Source: Nitrospirales bacterium (GTDB taxonomy: Bacteria; Nitrospirota; Nitrospiria; Nitrospirales; UBA8639). From it: DNA of 51,158 nt. The translations under genes and the position numbers were made by a program. Shown piece after piece: positions 1-8,497 of this stretch. The notes beneath the pieces are model-generated. The model saw nothing but the letters and a program-made list of their open reading frames with translations, did no database searches and was not told the origin of the DNA. Numbering within the stretch: the stretch's first letter is position 1; the number at the start of each line of letters is the position of its first letter. Location: contig BQIV01000034.1 in assembly GCA_021604005.1 (NCBI GenBank), positions 1 through 51,158 on the forward strand. Reading direction: 5' to 3'.

Positions 1-252
<252 letters not shown>

Positions 253-289
253 TCATTTTGCTCTTGATAGACATGGTCAATAAACCGTA

Positions 290-374
290 AGACGTAAAAT
301 GGAAAACGTAAGACTCAAGAATTTAAAAATAAAAATCGTAATAGATTTTTATTTAGACTCTTCCGTTTTACGTC
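290..374 (+). other. 23S-5S spacer with processing stem
   Basis: The spacer contains a long imperfect inverted repeat. AGACGTAAAATGG (290-302) pairs with CCGTTTTACGTCT (about 362-374). Inside it, AAATAAAAATC (327-337) pairs with GATTTTTATTT (343-353). Such stems in rRNA spacers are usually RNase III type processing sites. That role is inferred from structure and position only. Confidence 0.5.
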
Positions 375-389
375 TAACGTTGAAGAATT

Positions 390-505
<116 letters not shown>

Positions 506-513
506 ACTATTTT

Positions 514-557
514 GAAAGCCTATCATCCTTGTATTAAGGATGATAGGCTTTCTTTTT
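514..557 (+). terminator. Rho-independent terminator of the rRNA operon
   Basis: A perfect 17-bp stem runs GAAAGCCTATCATCCTT (514-530), loop GTATT, then AAGGATGATAGGCTTTC (536-552), followed by a run of T (553-557). The structure sits directly behind 5S rRNA. Confidence 0.95.
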
Positions 558-654
558 ATGTTATGTAAGGAAAAAGAGTCTGCCACGTTATCGAAAGCAT
601 AATGGCTCGAGCAAACGTGCTAGATGATTGGTTATAGACGTTGCAATTAAATTC

Positions 655-905
655 CACACACTTAAAATACGAATATCGAATTTCGAAACAACGAGAGCGA
701 ATCGAAAAACATTCCTTGTGACTTACATGAGACAAACGCCGCGAAAACTCCCACTCCAACAAGAGACGTTCATGGAATCGGCTCGCGCAATGACCAAATT
801 TCAAATATCGAAACCCACGCGCAAGAGGGAGCAGGGTGTTTGAGGTGTTTGGTCATTCGAATTTGGAGCGTGTTTCGGCTTTCGAGTTTCGGATTTTTAC
901 ACTTC
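655..905. repeat. Inverted-repeat element with cgaatatcgaa-type ends
   Basis: The left arm (about 655-690, core CGAATATCGAATTTCGAAAC) and right arm (about 870-905, core GTTTCGGCTTTCGAGTTTCGG) are imperfect inverted repeats flanking about 180 bp without a convincing gene. The same type of ends recurs at 24390-24600. Small open frames inside show no ribosome site or family resemblance. A non-autonomous mobile element or a decayed repeat is the likely nature. Confidence 0.5.
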
Positions 906-1181
906 ATCGCCTAGCGAAAGAACAAGCGGAAATTAATTGGATTAACTATAAATCTAAAAACAGCAGTTGGATCACGAACCCCTGCACACCTGGCCACCTG
1001 AAATCCAACTAGTTGGTTGCAACGAGACGTTCAACCAAGGCTGTCCTCTTCATGGAACCCGAAATGATCGTGGCTAGGCGTTCCATGGCTGATCTTCATG
1101 CACCAAGAAAAAATTTAAAATCTCTAACCACCCACAAGGTGACCACGAGAGTTGAACATGTCGTCTGCACCCACATATCGC

Positions 1182-1362
1182 GTATCCAAATACGTTCTAG
1201 CTGAGGTCGATTAACTCACTCCGCGCGATACCGCGTGAACATAAGGAAGGTTATGCCCGTCTGGATGACCGACAGGCGATTGATGGTCGCTAACGAAGGG
1301 GCAATCAGCATTCAGTGTGGAGACATATAGATTCGGCATAACTGAAACGGCTATAGCTTGCA
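1182..1362 (-). repeat. GGCTATAGC-family repeat mosaic
   Basis: Read on the minus strand, this begins with CTATAGCCGTTTCAGTTATG, closely matching the plus strand at 5290, and continues in parallel with 5290-5415 for about 125 bases. It then runs into GAGTTAATCGACCTCAGC...GAACGTATTTGGAT, which matches the right half of the copy at 26273-26373. It therefore looks like two related elements joined or nested. Confidence 0.6.
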
Positions 1363-1399
1363 CCGCTTTTTCGCGCTCAACTGCCGTTTCTACGTTAAA

Positions 1400-1777
1400 T
1401 TAAACAGATGCCGTAGCAGCAGGTATTTCTTTTTCTGAAATGATGTGCGGTCGATGTAGAGCATCATAGACTGTGGGATAGGTTGGAATAGAATCTGGTA
1501 CATTGGCAATATTCAGTTCATTGCGTACGGCACTCAGAGGACTGACGAGTGAAAGTGAACCATTATTGTCCTGAAAAAATTCGTGAGCAAAATGCAAGAC
1601 GCTAATGACTTTTGGGTCTAAAAAGTAGAGTGATGTCAGGTTGACGACAATATGGTTGTGCCCACCAGTATGCAGTTTTTCTATTGTCTCCACAAAATAA
1701 TCATGATCGGTTTCATCAAATCTTCCACAGCAATCTAAAATGATTGCTCCGGGTTGATGTCGCTGGTCAATGTACAT
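1400..1777 (-). CDS. STAS-domain protein (anti-sigma factor antagonist-like)
   Basis: A single STAS domain of about 125 residues, the fold of anti-anti-sigma factors such as SpoIIAA/RsbV and of sulfate-transporter tails. The hydrophobic strand-turn-helix region is visible (HIVVNLTSLYFLDPKVISVL, about residues 42-61). In classical antagonists this turn reads D-S-S-G and the second Ser is phosphorylated by the partner kinase. Here it reads D54-P-K-V, so the phosphorylation site is missing. An ATG at 1777 is chosen over an upstream TTG (1792) because AAGGAG lies about 7 bases before the ATG. No sigma-factor or kinase gene is adjacent, so its partner is unknown. It is probably a small STAS protein working without phospho-switching, perhaps by binding. 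Confidence 0.75.
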   Translation of the reverse strand: MYIDQRHQPGAIILDCCGRFDETDHDYFVETIEKLHTGGHNHIVVNLTSLYFLDPKVISVLHFAHEFFQDNNGSLSLVSPLSAVRNELNIANVPDSIPTYPTVYDALHRPHIISEKEIPAATASV

Positions 1778-1792
1778 GAAGTCTCCTTTCAA

Positions 1793-2349
1793 GAAATGGT
1801 GCCAAAGATCACCATATACATTAAATCGGTGAGTCTGACAAAAACCTTAACTTGGAGGCGTGTAATAGAAAATACTGAAGCAGTCAGGATTTCGATGGAA
1901 GTTGTTCTTTTAGGTGCTGAGAGAATCAGAACTACCGCCTCCAAAGATACCTTTTTGCTCTGAATATCGTTGGAGCAGGACTCCTAGATAGATGATCTAT
2001 AAAGTTGCTTGTTAAGGATGGAAGAGCAACCATGTACATCCAAGCATCTCAAATCCTATGCACCAGTTGGTTATGAAACACAAAGAAAAAATATACTCGG
2101 AGGTTGCTGGGAGATTTGAAGCAACCGTCTTCAAGAAAGCTGATTATGGACATCCCAGATGAAGCACGATGATAAGGTAGATTGCTTATACAGTGTTTGA
2201 TAGAACGAGGAATCATCATGCACAGAGAGGTCTTTCATTAAAATTCCAATATGAAGCTGCATTATCAACGATGTGTGTCGAATGCAAGGGCTGCGTAATA
2301 TGGAACGGTCGCATCCACTTAGGCCACCTGTAATAAACTATCAAAAGGG
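1793..2349. other. Gene-free stretch upstream of hemL
   Basis: About 560 bp between the divergently oriented STAS gene and the hemL promoter region. I see no open frame with a ribosome site, no RNA gene and no clear repeat. Small open frames here are short and not protein-like. Confidence 0.6.
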
Positions 2350-2377
2350 TTGAAGAACTCAATAGAGTCTTTAGAAT
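2350..2377 (+). promoter_or_regulatory. Candidate sigma70 promoter for hemL
   Basis: TTGAAG (2350-2355), a 16-base spacer, then TAGAAT (2372-2377), a 5/6 match to the -10 consensus. The implied leader of about 115 bases contains no obvious hairpin. The assignment is by motif only. Confidence 0.4.
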
Positions 2378-2498
2378 AGTTAGTTAATTAACCTGATACC
2401 TATCGTGGCCTAGGCACTGCACAGAGAAATTAAATAATCAGATAGACCCTGTGGCGGTCTTAGACTTTTTTACATGAGTATTTGAAGGAGGACATAAC

Positions 2499-3785
2499 GT
2501 GAAAACGAGTCAGTCTGTTCAATTATTTAGAAGAGCTCAGAGATTTATCCCTGGTGGGGTCAATAGTCCTGTTCGCGCGTTTCGGTCGGTAGGCGGAACG
2601 CCTCTAGCAATGAAAAAGGCAAAAGGTGTATATGTCAGTGATGTCGATGGCAATCGGTACATAGATTATGTTTTATCCTGGGGCCCAATGATTCTGGGGC
2701 ATGCACACCCGATAGTGCTAGAGGCTATTATCGAAACGGCCAAAAATGGAACGAGTTTTGGCACCCCGTCCAGGCAAGAGGTGGAACTTGCGGAGCTGGT
2801 GACAAGGATGATGCCGTCGGTTCAGCGTGTTCGACTTGTGAACTCTGGAACTGAGGCGACCATGAGTGCCATACGTCTCGCCCGCGCATATACCAGGCGG
2901 GACACGATTCTAAAGTTCGAAGGCTGCTACCATGGTCATGCCGATCATCTACTTGTGAAAGCCGGATCAGGTGTCGCAACACTTGGGATGCCAGATAGTC
3001 CGGGCGTACCAAAGACATTTGCAGGACACACTTTGACTGTACGCTATAATGATATCACGAGCGTTGAGCGGTTAGTGAAGAAACATGGGAAGAAACTTGC
3101 CTGCATAATTGTTGAACCGATTGCCGGAAACATGGGGGTGGTGCCTCCGCATCCTGAGTTTTTGCTTGCATTGCGTCACCTTACACAAAAACATGGAATT
3201 CTCCTGATTTTTGATGAAGTGATGACTGGATTTCGCGTACACCCTGGTGGAGCCCAAACGCTATTCAAGGTGAAGCCGGACCTCACATGCTTAGGGAAAG
3301 TTATTGGAGGCGGTTTGCCGATTGGAGCGTATGGGGGAAGAAAAGACATTATGGAGCTAATTGCCCCTGCAGGTCCGGTCTACCAAGCAGGAACATTATC
3401 GGGAAATCCGGTTGCCGTGGCCGCGGGAATCGAAACCCTCAAGCTGCTAAACAAACCGGGAGTGTATGAAGCGATGGAAAAGACGTCGAAAAAATTAGCG
3501 GAAGGGTTGGGAGAAGCTGCCAAGCAAGCAAAAGTTTCCTACTATCAATCCCGAGTGGGTTCGATGCTCGGTGGGTTTTTTACCAAAAGACCGGTTACTG
3601 ATTATGTAAGTGCGAAAAAGTCAGACACGAAACGCTATGCCAAATTCTTTCACGGCATGCTTAAGCAAGGAGTCTATTTTGCGCCGTCACAGTTTGAAGC
3701 AGCGTTTCTGTCAACAGCGCATTCCACTGCACACATCAACAAAACACTCGTTGCTGCCGAAAAAGTGATGAAAGCACTACGTTAA
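2499..3785 (+). CDS. hemL: Glutamate-1-semialdehyde 2,1-aminomutase
   Basis: This PLP enzyme converts glutamate-1-semialdehyde to 5-aminolevulinate, the second step of the C5 route to heme and other tetrapyrroles in the cytosol. The 428-residue length is typical. The N-terminal FIPGGVNSPVRAF motif, the class III aminotransferase NSGTEATMSAIRLAR block, the IFDEVMTGFR block and the PLP lysine in LGKVIGGGLPIGAYGG (K267) are all present. The start is GTG, with GGAGG about 8 bases upstream (2487-2491). It stands alone on the plus strand, with no other heme gene next to it. A C5 pathway fits a non-alphaproteobacterial organism with a large heme demand. Confidence 0.96.
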   Translation: MKTSQSVQLFRRAQRFIPGGVNSPVRAFRSVGGTPLAMKKAKGVYVSDVDGNRYIDYVLSWGPMILGHAHPIVLEAIIETAKNGTSFGTPSRQEVELAELVTRMMPSVQRVRLVNSGTEATMSAIRLARAYTRRDTILKFEGCYHGHADHLLVKAGSGVATLGMPDSPGVPKTFAGHTLTVRYNDITSVERLVKKHGKKLACIIVEPIAGNMGVVPPHPEFLLALRHLTQKHGILLIFDEVMTGFRVHPGGAQTLFKVKPDLTCLGKVIGGGLPIGAYGGRKDIMELIAPAGPVYQAGTLSGNPVAVAAGIETLKLLNKPGVYEAMEKTSKKLAEGLGEAAKQAKVSYYQSRVGSMLGGFFTKRPVTDYVSAKKSDTKRYAKFFHGMLKQGVYFAPSQFEAAFLSTAHSTAHINKTLVAAEKVMKALR

Positions 3786-3792
3786 TTGATTA

Positions 3793-3846
3793 TGGGTCAT
3801 GACTAGAGATTCTTGTCATTTCCACCTTCTTGACTAGTCTGACCCG
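3793..3846 (+). terminator. Hairpin after hemL (possible terminator)
   Basis: GGGTCA-T-GACTAG (3794-3806) pairs with CTAGTC-TGACCC (3834-3845) across a 27-base loop and one bulge. It starts 8 bases after the hemL stop. It lacks a T run, so it may be an mRNA 3'-end structure rather than an intrinsic terminator. Confidence 0.35.
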
Positions 3847-3921
3847 TAACTATATTGCCTGTACGCACGTCTGATTTGTTTATAGGCATATAGCAGAACC
3901 TCTGTGTTTCTCCTGTAATTT

Positions 3922-4164
3922 TTAATCGTCGTCGTCATCATCGTCATCATCATCCTCTTCGAGCGCAGCCTGCCGCATTTGTTCTTCCATGGCGTTGTGT
4001 ATCAGCATGCGAACGAACATGGAGATGACTGAGCCTTTTTCCAGGCTACCGCCAGGTGGAACGGCAATCCGACCCTCTTCCACCATTTTATCCAGCCACT
4101 GTTTTTGGTCTGGGGTAATATGAAGCGGGATTTCGATGAGCGGGACTTTTCCAAACATATCCAT
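3922..4164 (-). CDS. Small protein with a ten-Asp acidic tail
   Basis: An 80-residue cytosolic protein of unknown function. The first 65 residues look like a compact domain (begins MDMFGKVPLIEIPLHITPDQ, then a predicted helix ending MFVRMLIHNAMEEQMRQAA). The protein ends E-E followed by ten aspartates. The tail is encoded by an alternating GAC/GAT tract at about 3925-3955, a repeat that could change length by slippage. An AGGAGAAAA ribosome site lies just upstream of the ATG at 4164. I do not recognise the family. The acidic tail could bind divalent metal or a basic partner, but that is conjecture. It is transcribed towards hemL and its neighbours give no functional clue. Confidence 0.7.
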   Translation of the reverse strand: MDMFGKVPLIEIPLHITPDQKQWLDKMVEEGRIAVPPGGSLEKGSVISMFVRMLIHNAMEEQMRQAALEEDDDDDDDDDD

Positions 4165-4239
4165 TTATATTTTCTCCTACTGACAATATGTAAAAGATTT
4201 TCGGCTTGCTGTTACTGGTTCGTTGCACATGAAGGGAAG

Positions 4240-4336
4240 GTATAGCCGTTTCCAATAACTTTCGTATGCTTAAAGTGAGTAATCGCGAGGGTTAGTTGAT
4301 CGACCTCAGTTAGAACGTATTGGATTCGGTATAATG
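4240..4336 (+). repeat. GGCTATAGC-family element, copy of about 97 bp
   Basis: Starts GTATAGCCGTTTCCAATAACTT, continues through a centre GGTTAGTTGATCGACCTCAG that is identical to the copy at 26273-26373, and ends GAACGTATTGGATTCGGTATA. Ends and centre match 26273-26373 almost throughout, with a few changes in between. Confidence 0.75.
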
Positions 4337-4601
4337 TTTCAACGGCTTGACCACGAAGTTCAGGCGGCGAGCCATTGTGAATCTTTCCTTGAGAAACTCC
4401 ACGATCCCTTATGAATGCGCGAAAGACTCGTCCATACAAATTTGCTTTCTCTCGCATGTTTTATTTCTGGATCTTTTCACGCACACAAGCCAGTTGCATT
4501 CACAAGTAAGAAAAGAAAGTATTCCAAAAAAGTAAGGAGAGAATATGGATGAGCTAGGAATTTTCATAGCCCACCATGAACCCTAAAATTTCTGATGCCC
4601 A
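4337..4601. other. Intergenic remainder around the repeat at 4240
   Basis: Together with the element at 4240-4336, this fills the 437 bp between the Asp-tail gene and the outer-membrane gene. A minus-strand open frame (4212-4457) runs through the repeat, lacks a ribosome site and has its C-terminal half encoded by the repeat, so I do not call it a gene. Confidence 0.6.
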
Positions 4602-5207
4602 TTAGAAAGTATACCTGACTCCAACAAGAAAATTGATAGTAGAAGCATCAAAGTTTTGATTTTGATTCGCCACTTCCACACCGCCTCTATTCCGCTTCCA
4701 GGCAATTTCTCCATTTAGCATTAAATTGTTTGCTATCATTTCCAATGGATAATTGGCTCCTCCAGCAAGCCGCCACGCAAATGTATGATCGGGGTCGATA
4801 TTGACAATTCCCGAGTCTTCATCAAACGTATTCACGTTGAGTCCAATACCTGTAGAAAGGTAAGGGAAGATTGAGTCATATGCGTCCAAATGCCATATGA
4901 CTATTGGCATAAGCGAAATCGTATTGAGGCTTCCAAGGTCAACATTGTTCTCATTTTCGAAGGAACGATGCTCCCATTCCAACAAAAAACCTGCTGAAAG
5001 CGTTGGACTGAGTCCATAGGATATTTGGGCGTTTATCACCGGTCCGATGTCGCCATCGCTTCCTTCAATGGCTTCTTGGGATAAGAGGCTCAGACCCGTA
5101 TTAAATCCCGCCGTCCACCTACCCTCCTCGGCGTGAACCACTCCCAGGCAACTCAGATTCATAAGCACGCACATGAATAAAAAACGATAAAATGACATTC
5201 CCCGCAT
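4602..5207 (-). CDS. Outer-membrane beta-barrel protein
   Basis: A 201-residue protein with a signal peptide (MRGMSFYRFLFMCVLMNLSC..., cleavage probably after VVHA near residue 26). Alternating hydrophobic/polar strands follow, with the C-terminal strand ending in Phe (VGVRYTF), the outer-membrane assembly signal. Strand-like segments such as ISYGLSPTLSAGFLLEWEHR and the Gly-rich turn LAGGANYPLEM resemble small eight-stranded barrels (OmpW/OprF N-domain class). AGGAGG lies 7 bases upstream of the ATG. Its function is unknown; passive channel or surface-structural roles are typical. It stands alone between repeat-rich intergenic stretches, in the same direction as the Asp-tail gene. Confidence 0.8.
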   Translation of the reverse strand: MRGMSFYRFLFMCVLMNLSCLGVVHAEEGRWTAGFNTGLSLLSQEAIEGSDGDIGPVINAQISYGLSPTLSAGFLLEWEHRSFENENNVDLGSLNTISLMPIVIWHLDAYDSIFPYLSTGIGLNVNTFDEDSGIVNIDPDHTFAWRLAGGANYPLEMIANNLMLNGEIAWKRNRGGVEVANQNQNFDASTINFLVGVRYTF

Positions 5208-6118
5208 TAGAACCTCCTTCTATTAAAATTAAGGTGTATGAATTTGGGGGCATCCGCACAGAAAACTACAACCGTTCGATAAGACCTCATATAGCCGTTT
5301 CAGTTATGCCGAGTCTACATGTCGCCGCGTTGAATGCTGATTGACCCTTCGTTATTGAATCGTCAATCGTCTACAGGTCATCCAGGCGGGCATAACTTCC
5401 TTCTGTTCACGTTGTACCTCGTTGGGCTATAGCGAATCTACATAGACATCAGTATGCTTGAACGCGGTCGTTGAGCGACTCAGCTGAGCCCGAGAGATCC
5501 TCATTATTGCAGTCTTGCGGCTACTCATATCTCGATGACAGGTCTCCAAGTGGGGACTTTCTGCGCGGCATCACTCACTTCAAACATTGGAAGGTTATAC
5601 CCGCTTGGATTATAGCGAATCCACATCCACATACGTTTCAGTAGAACCACCCCGACATTCAATGCGGTATCCAACGTGTCAAGAGTACGGAAGTTCATGG
5701 AATCGGCTATAACTGACAATGCTTGATATTTTTTATCACGTATTGGATATCAAACTTGTACAAAGTGGCACTGTATCGTTTCGATATAACTGAATCGGCT
5801 ATAACTCCTGACTCGGATGTACAACACGCTGGTCATAAAACCACGCGCCTTTTGACTTTGTCAATCGATTTGTGAAATGCGAGAGTTCCCTGCTTCCGAG
5901 GGGAGAAAAAACAGAAAATGGGGGAGAACCGGATGGGGCTTTGTCTATGAGAGAGGAGAAATAACGGTATTTTATATGTGACAGTCGAGATATGATCTGA
6001 CAGACAGTATCAGATTAGATCAAGTTGTCATCGAAAGCCGATGCGCAATCGATCTTTTGGCTCATTGGTTCAGACCGGCTAAAAACGGCTGCTGTGGGGC
6101 GGTAATTGCAACGATTTG
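5208..6118. repeat. Long non-coding mosaic of GGCTATAGC-family repeats
   Basis: About 900 bp without a supportable gene. Element ends occur at about 5291 (ATATAGCCGTTTCAGTTATG), 5424 (GGGCTATAGCGAATCTACAT), 5601 (GATTATAGCGAATCCACAT), 5704 (CGGCTATAACTG) and 5793 (CGGCTATAACTCC). About 5290-5415 matches 1231-1360 in reverse. The stretch looks like several elements inserted into or beside one another. Positions 5830-6118 show nothing recognisable. Confidence 0.6.
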
Positions 6119-6499
6119 TTATTCGGCGTTGGCGTTAGATGAGAGAACGAACGACTGGAACCCGCCGTATGCCATCCGTTCAGCATCAAACCCTGAATTC
6201 GATGAATTAATCAGATCCGCCATTCTTGGGTCAGCCGCGACCTTTTTATTTGCTAAATCACGGGCCTCACGAGATTCAAATACCACCCATCCAAACACGA
6301 TGGCTTCGCCCTGGGTTGCGGCTACGAGATCAATGAATGAGCGCGTTCCCTCAAGTATCATGTCGTCGCTGACATATTCCCTGTAATCGAGCGCCCCGTG
6401 TTCCTTCCAAATATCTGCAACCGCTTCAACAAGACGCTTATACTCGTCTAGGCGATCGCGCGAAATGGGTAAAACGAATCCGTCGATATAGTGAGCCAT
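6119..6499 (-). CDS. DUF1428 family protein (YbaA-like)
   Basis: A 126-residue cytosolic protein of the DUF1428 family, a dimeric alpha/beta (ferredoxin-like) domain of unknown function. Characteristic pieces are the opening MAHYIDGFVLPI, the central FGWVVFESREARD and DPRMADL, and the late MAYGGFQSFV. The length equals the family norm. A weak GGAGCA ribosome site precedes the ATG at 6499. It is isolated, about 230 bp from dapB, and probably separately transcribed. The family assignment is confident; its biochemical role is unknown. Confidence 0.85.
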   Translation of the reverse strand: MAHYIDGFVLPISRDRLDEYKRLVEAVADIWKEHGALDYREYVSDDMILEGTRSFIDLVAATQGEAIVFGWVVFESREARDLANKKVAADPRMADLINSSNSGFDAERMAYGGFQSFVLSSNANAE

Positions 6500-6725
6500 A
6501 CTTGCTCCGATAGTGATAACGAATCTTAGCCGGAAAACAACGATTTGTCTCGTAAAACTTCAGCGAAATGCATCTATATCGAAGAAACTGCGAACTCCTG
6601 TTTTGGGGTCGATAACGACCTGTTTCCATCACCGCACTCGAATGTCTATTTTGGGGTTGAAAGCCCCGCCTTGGAGGAAGAGCTTCTTTACTTGGAATAG
6701 TTCAAGAGAAAATCATGTGATTTTG

Positions 6726-7526
6726 CTATAGGCCTAAGACGTCGGCCATTGTATAGAGCCCAGGGGGTTGTTTCACAACCCATTCCGCAGCGCGTAAAGC
6801 CCCCATCGCAAATGTATCGCGGGTATGGGCGCGATGGGTGATTTCGATGCGCTCTCCTGGTCCACCAAAGAGCACGGTGTGGTCGCCGATAATATCGCCG
6901 GCCCGAACGGTTTGCACGCCAATCTCTTTGGTCTTCCGTTGTCCGATGATCCCGTGCCGTTCATAGACTCCGACATCTTCTAAGTCCCAGTCCATTCCTG
7001 TAGCAAGGACTTCAGCAATTTTGAGGGCTGTGCCACTTGGCGCATCTTTTTTCTGATTGTGATGAGCTTCAATGACTTCAATATTATAGGTTTCACCTAA
7101 TGCTTTGGCGACTTTTCCGACGACACTCAAGAGCACGTTGACGCCGACGCTCATGTTTGGGGCAAACACGCATGGCACCTGTTTCGCAAATTCCTTGAGC
7201 TGTTGAAGTTCGGGTTGATCAAATCCTGTTGTGCCGATCACCATGGCTTTTTTTTGTTTGACGGCAAGTTGCAGGTTAAGTAGTGTCGCTTGCGGTGCGG
7301 TGAAATCAATAATGACGTGGGCATTCTGCAGGACATCCCCAAGCGTATTTTGTATGATCACCCCTGCCCGTCCACTCCCAGCCTCTTCTCCTGCATCTCG
7401 ATTCAACGCCGGATGTCCAGGGTTTTCTATGGCACCAGCGAGTTGCATGGTTGCTGATTCTTGAAGTAACGCAACCAATCGTTTCCCCATACGACCGGCT
7501 GCCCCCATGATAATAGTGTTAATCAT
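6726..7526 (-). CDS. dapB: 4-hydroxy-tetrahydrodipicolinate reductase
   Basis: Reduces the product of DapA to tetrahydrodipicolinate with NAD(P)H, in the diaminopimelate/lysine pathway. The N-terminal Rossmann motif GAAGRMGKRL, the GTTGF segment and the catalytic/substrate block EAHHNQKKDAPSGTA (about residues 154-168) are all present. The 266-residue length is normal. It is the last gene of the minus-strand arg-lys cluster: dapA ends 15 bases upstream of its ATG, so the two are co-transcribed. The product feeds both lysine and peptidoglycan. Confidence 0.97.
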   Translation of the reverse strand: MINTIIMGAAGRMGKRLVALLQESATMQLAGAIENPGHPALNRDAGEEAGSGRAGVIIQNTLGDVLQNAHVIIDFTAPQATLLNLQLAVKQKKAMVIGTTGFDQPELQQLKEFAKQVPCVFAPNMSVGVNVLLSVVGKVAKALGETYNIEVIEAHHNQKKDAPSGTALKIAEVLATGMDWDLEDVGVYERHGIIGQRKTKEIGVQTVRAGDIIGDHTVLFGGPGERIEITHRAHTRDTFAMGALRAAEWVVKQPPGLYTMADVLGL

Positions 7527-7541
7527 CGTAAATATGAGCCT

Positions 7542-8411
7542 TTATAGTCCGCAGGTCTTCATGACGTGAAAGAGTTTTTCCTGGTTTTCAGGAGAGATGG
7601 TTGTGAGTGGAAGACGAAGTTCATTCTGAAGTTTCCCCATCTTCGATAACGCTGCTTTGACAGGGATGGGATTGGTTTCATAGAACAATGCTGTAAACAA
7701 CGGATTGAGTTTGTAATGCAATATTCTCGCCTCTTCGTAGTTTCCCCGTATGGCCAAGTTAACCATGTTGGCCATATCCGCTGGAGCCACATTCGCTGTG
7801 ACGGTAATAACGCCTTTGGCGCCAATCGCCATCATGGGAAGCGTTAACGGGTCATCGCCGGCTAGCACCGTCATGTTTTCACCGCAGAGATCTATAATGG
7901 CCGAGACTTGTGATAGTGACCCACTCCCCTCTTTGACCGCAACGATCGAAGGAATGTCCGAGAGCCGCGCGATAGTCTCAGGCAACATGTTCAGCCCTGT
8001 TCGACTCGGGATGTTGTAGAGCACTAATGGAATGTCCGATGCTTTGGCCACGGAGGAATAATGTTGATACAGCCCTTCTTGCATTGGCTTATTGTAATAC
8101 GGTGTGATAAGGAGTGCTCCATCAGCCCCGGCATTCTTAGCATGTTTGGTAAACGTAATTGCCTCATCGGTGGAGTTGGATCCTGTGCCGGCAATGACTG
8201 TGACACGCCGGTTCACGATTTCGACGGTCAGGTCCACGACTCGCTCGTGCTCTTTGGGAGTCAACGTGGCTGATTCGCCCGTCGTTCCACACGGAACAAT
8301 GCCATGCGTCCCGTTTGCAATTTGAAATTCTATCAAGTCGGCATAGGTGGTCTCGTCAAATTTTCCGTCCTTAAATGGTGTGACAATAGCGACTAACGAA
8401 CCTGAGAACAT
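7542..8411 (-). CDS. dapA: 4-hydroxy-tetrahydrodipicolinate synthase
   Basis: Condenses pyruvate with aspartate semialdehyde; the committed step of the diaminopimelate pathway. A TIM-barrel aldolase of 289 residues with the GTTGES phosphate-side motif (42-47), catalytic Tyr132 in LYNIPSRTG and the Schiff-base Lys160 in IVAVKEGSG. These match the E. coli residues 133 and 161 within one position. A GAGG ribosome site precedes the ATG. It lies between lysA (86-bp gap) and dapB (15-bp gap) on the same strand, in one probable transcript. Confidence 0.97.
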   Translation of the reverse strand: MFSGSLVAIVTPFKDGKFDETTYADLIEFQIANGTHGIVPCGTTGESATLTPKEHERVVDLTVEIVNRRVTVIAGTGSNSTDEAITFTKHAKNAGADGALLITPYYNKPMQEGLYQHYSSVAKASDIPLVLYNIPSRTGLNMLPETIARLSDIPSIVAVKEGSGSLSQVSAIIDLCGENMTVLAGDDPLTLPMMAIGAKGVITVTANVAPADMANMVNLAIRGNYEEARILHYKLNPLFTALFYETNPIPVKAALSKMGKLQNELRLPLTTISPENQEKLFHVMKTCGL

Positions 8412-8497
8412 CGTAGGACCTCAATTAATATGAACATAGCCGTGAAAACGGAAGCGAGCGTGGTTGTGCTTCTCTGTTTGTCAGCGGCTTGTGAATG

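Larger units (their letters stand above)
560..1399. other. Gene-free stretch rich in repeats
   Basis: About 840 bp separate the rRNA terminator from the STAS gene. I see no gene with a plausible ribosome site. The stretch holds the inverted-repeat element at 655-905. At 1182-1360 it holds a reverse-oriented mosaic of the GGCTATAGC repeat family: the part at 1182-1228 matches the centre of the 26273-26373 copy, and the part at about 1231-1360 is similar in reverse to about 5290-5415. Confidence 0.7.

Noticed and set aside
628-843. Plus-strand open frame of 71 codons
   Set aside because: It lies within the inverted-repeat element; no ribosome site or family resemblance.
4212-4457. Minus-strand open frame of 81 codons
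   Set aside because: Its C-terminal half is encoded by a repeat element found elsewhere in non-coding DNA, and no ribosome site precedes it.
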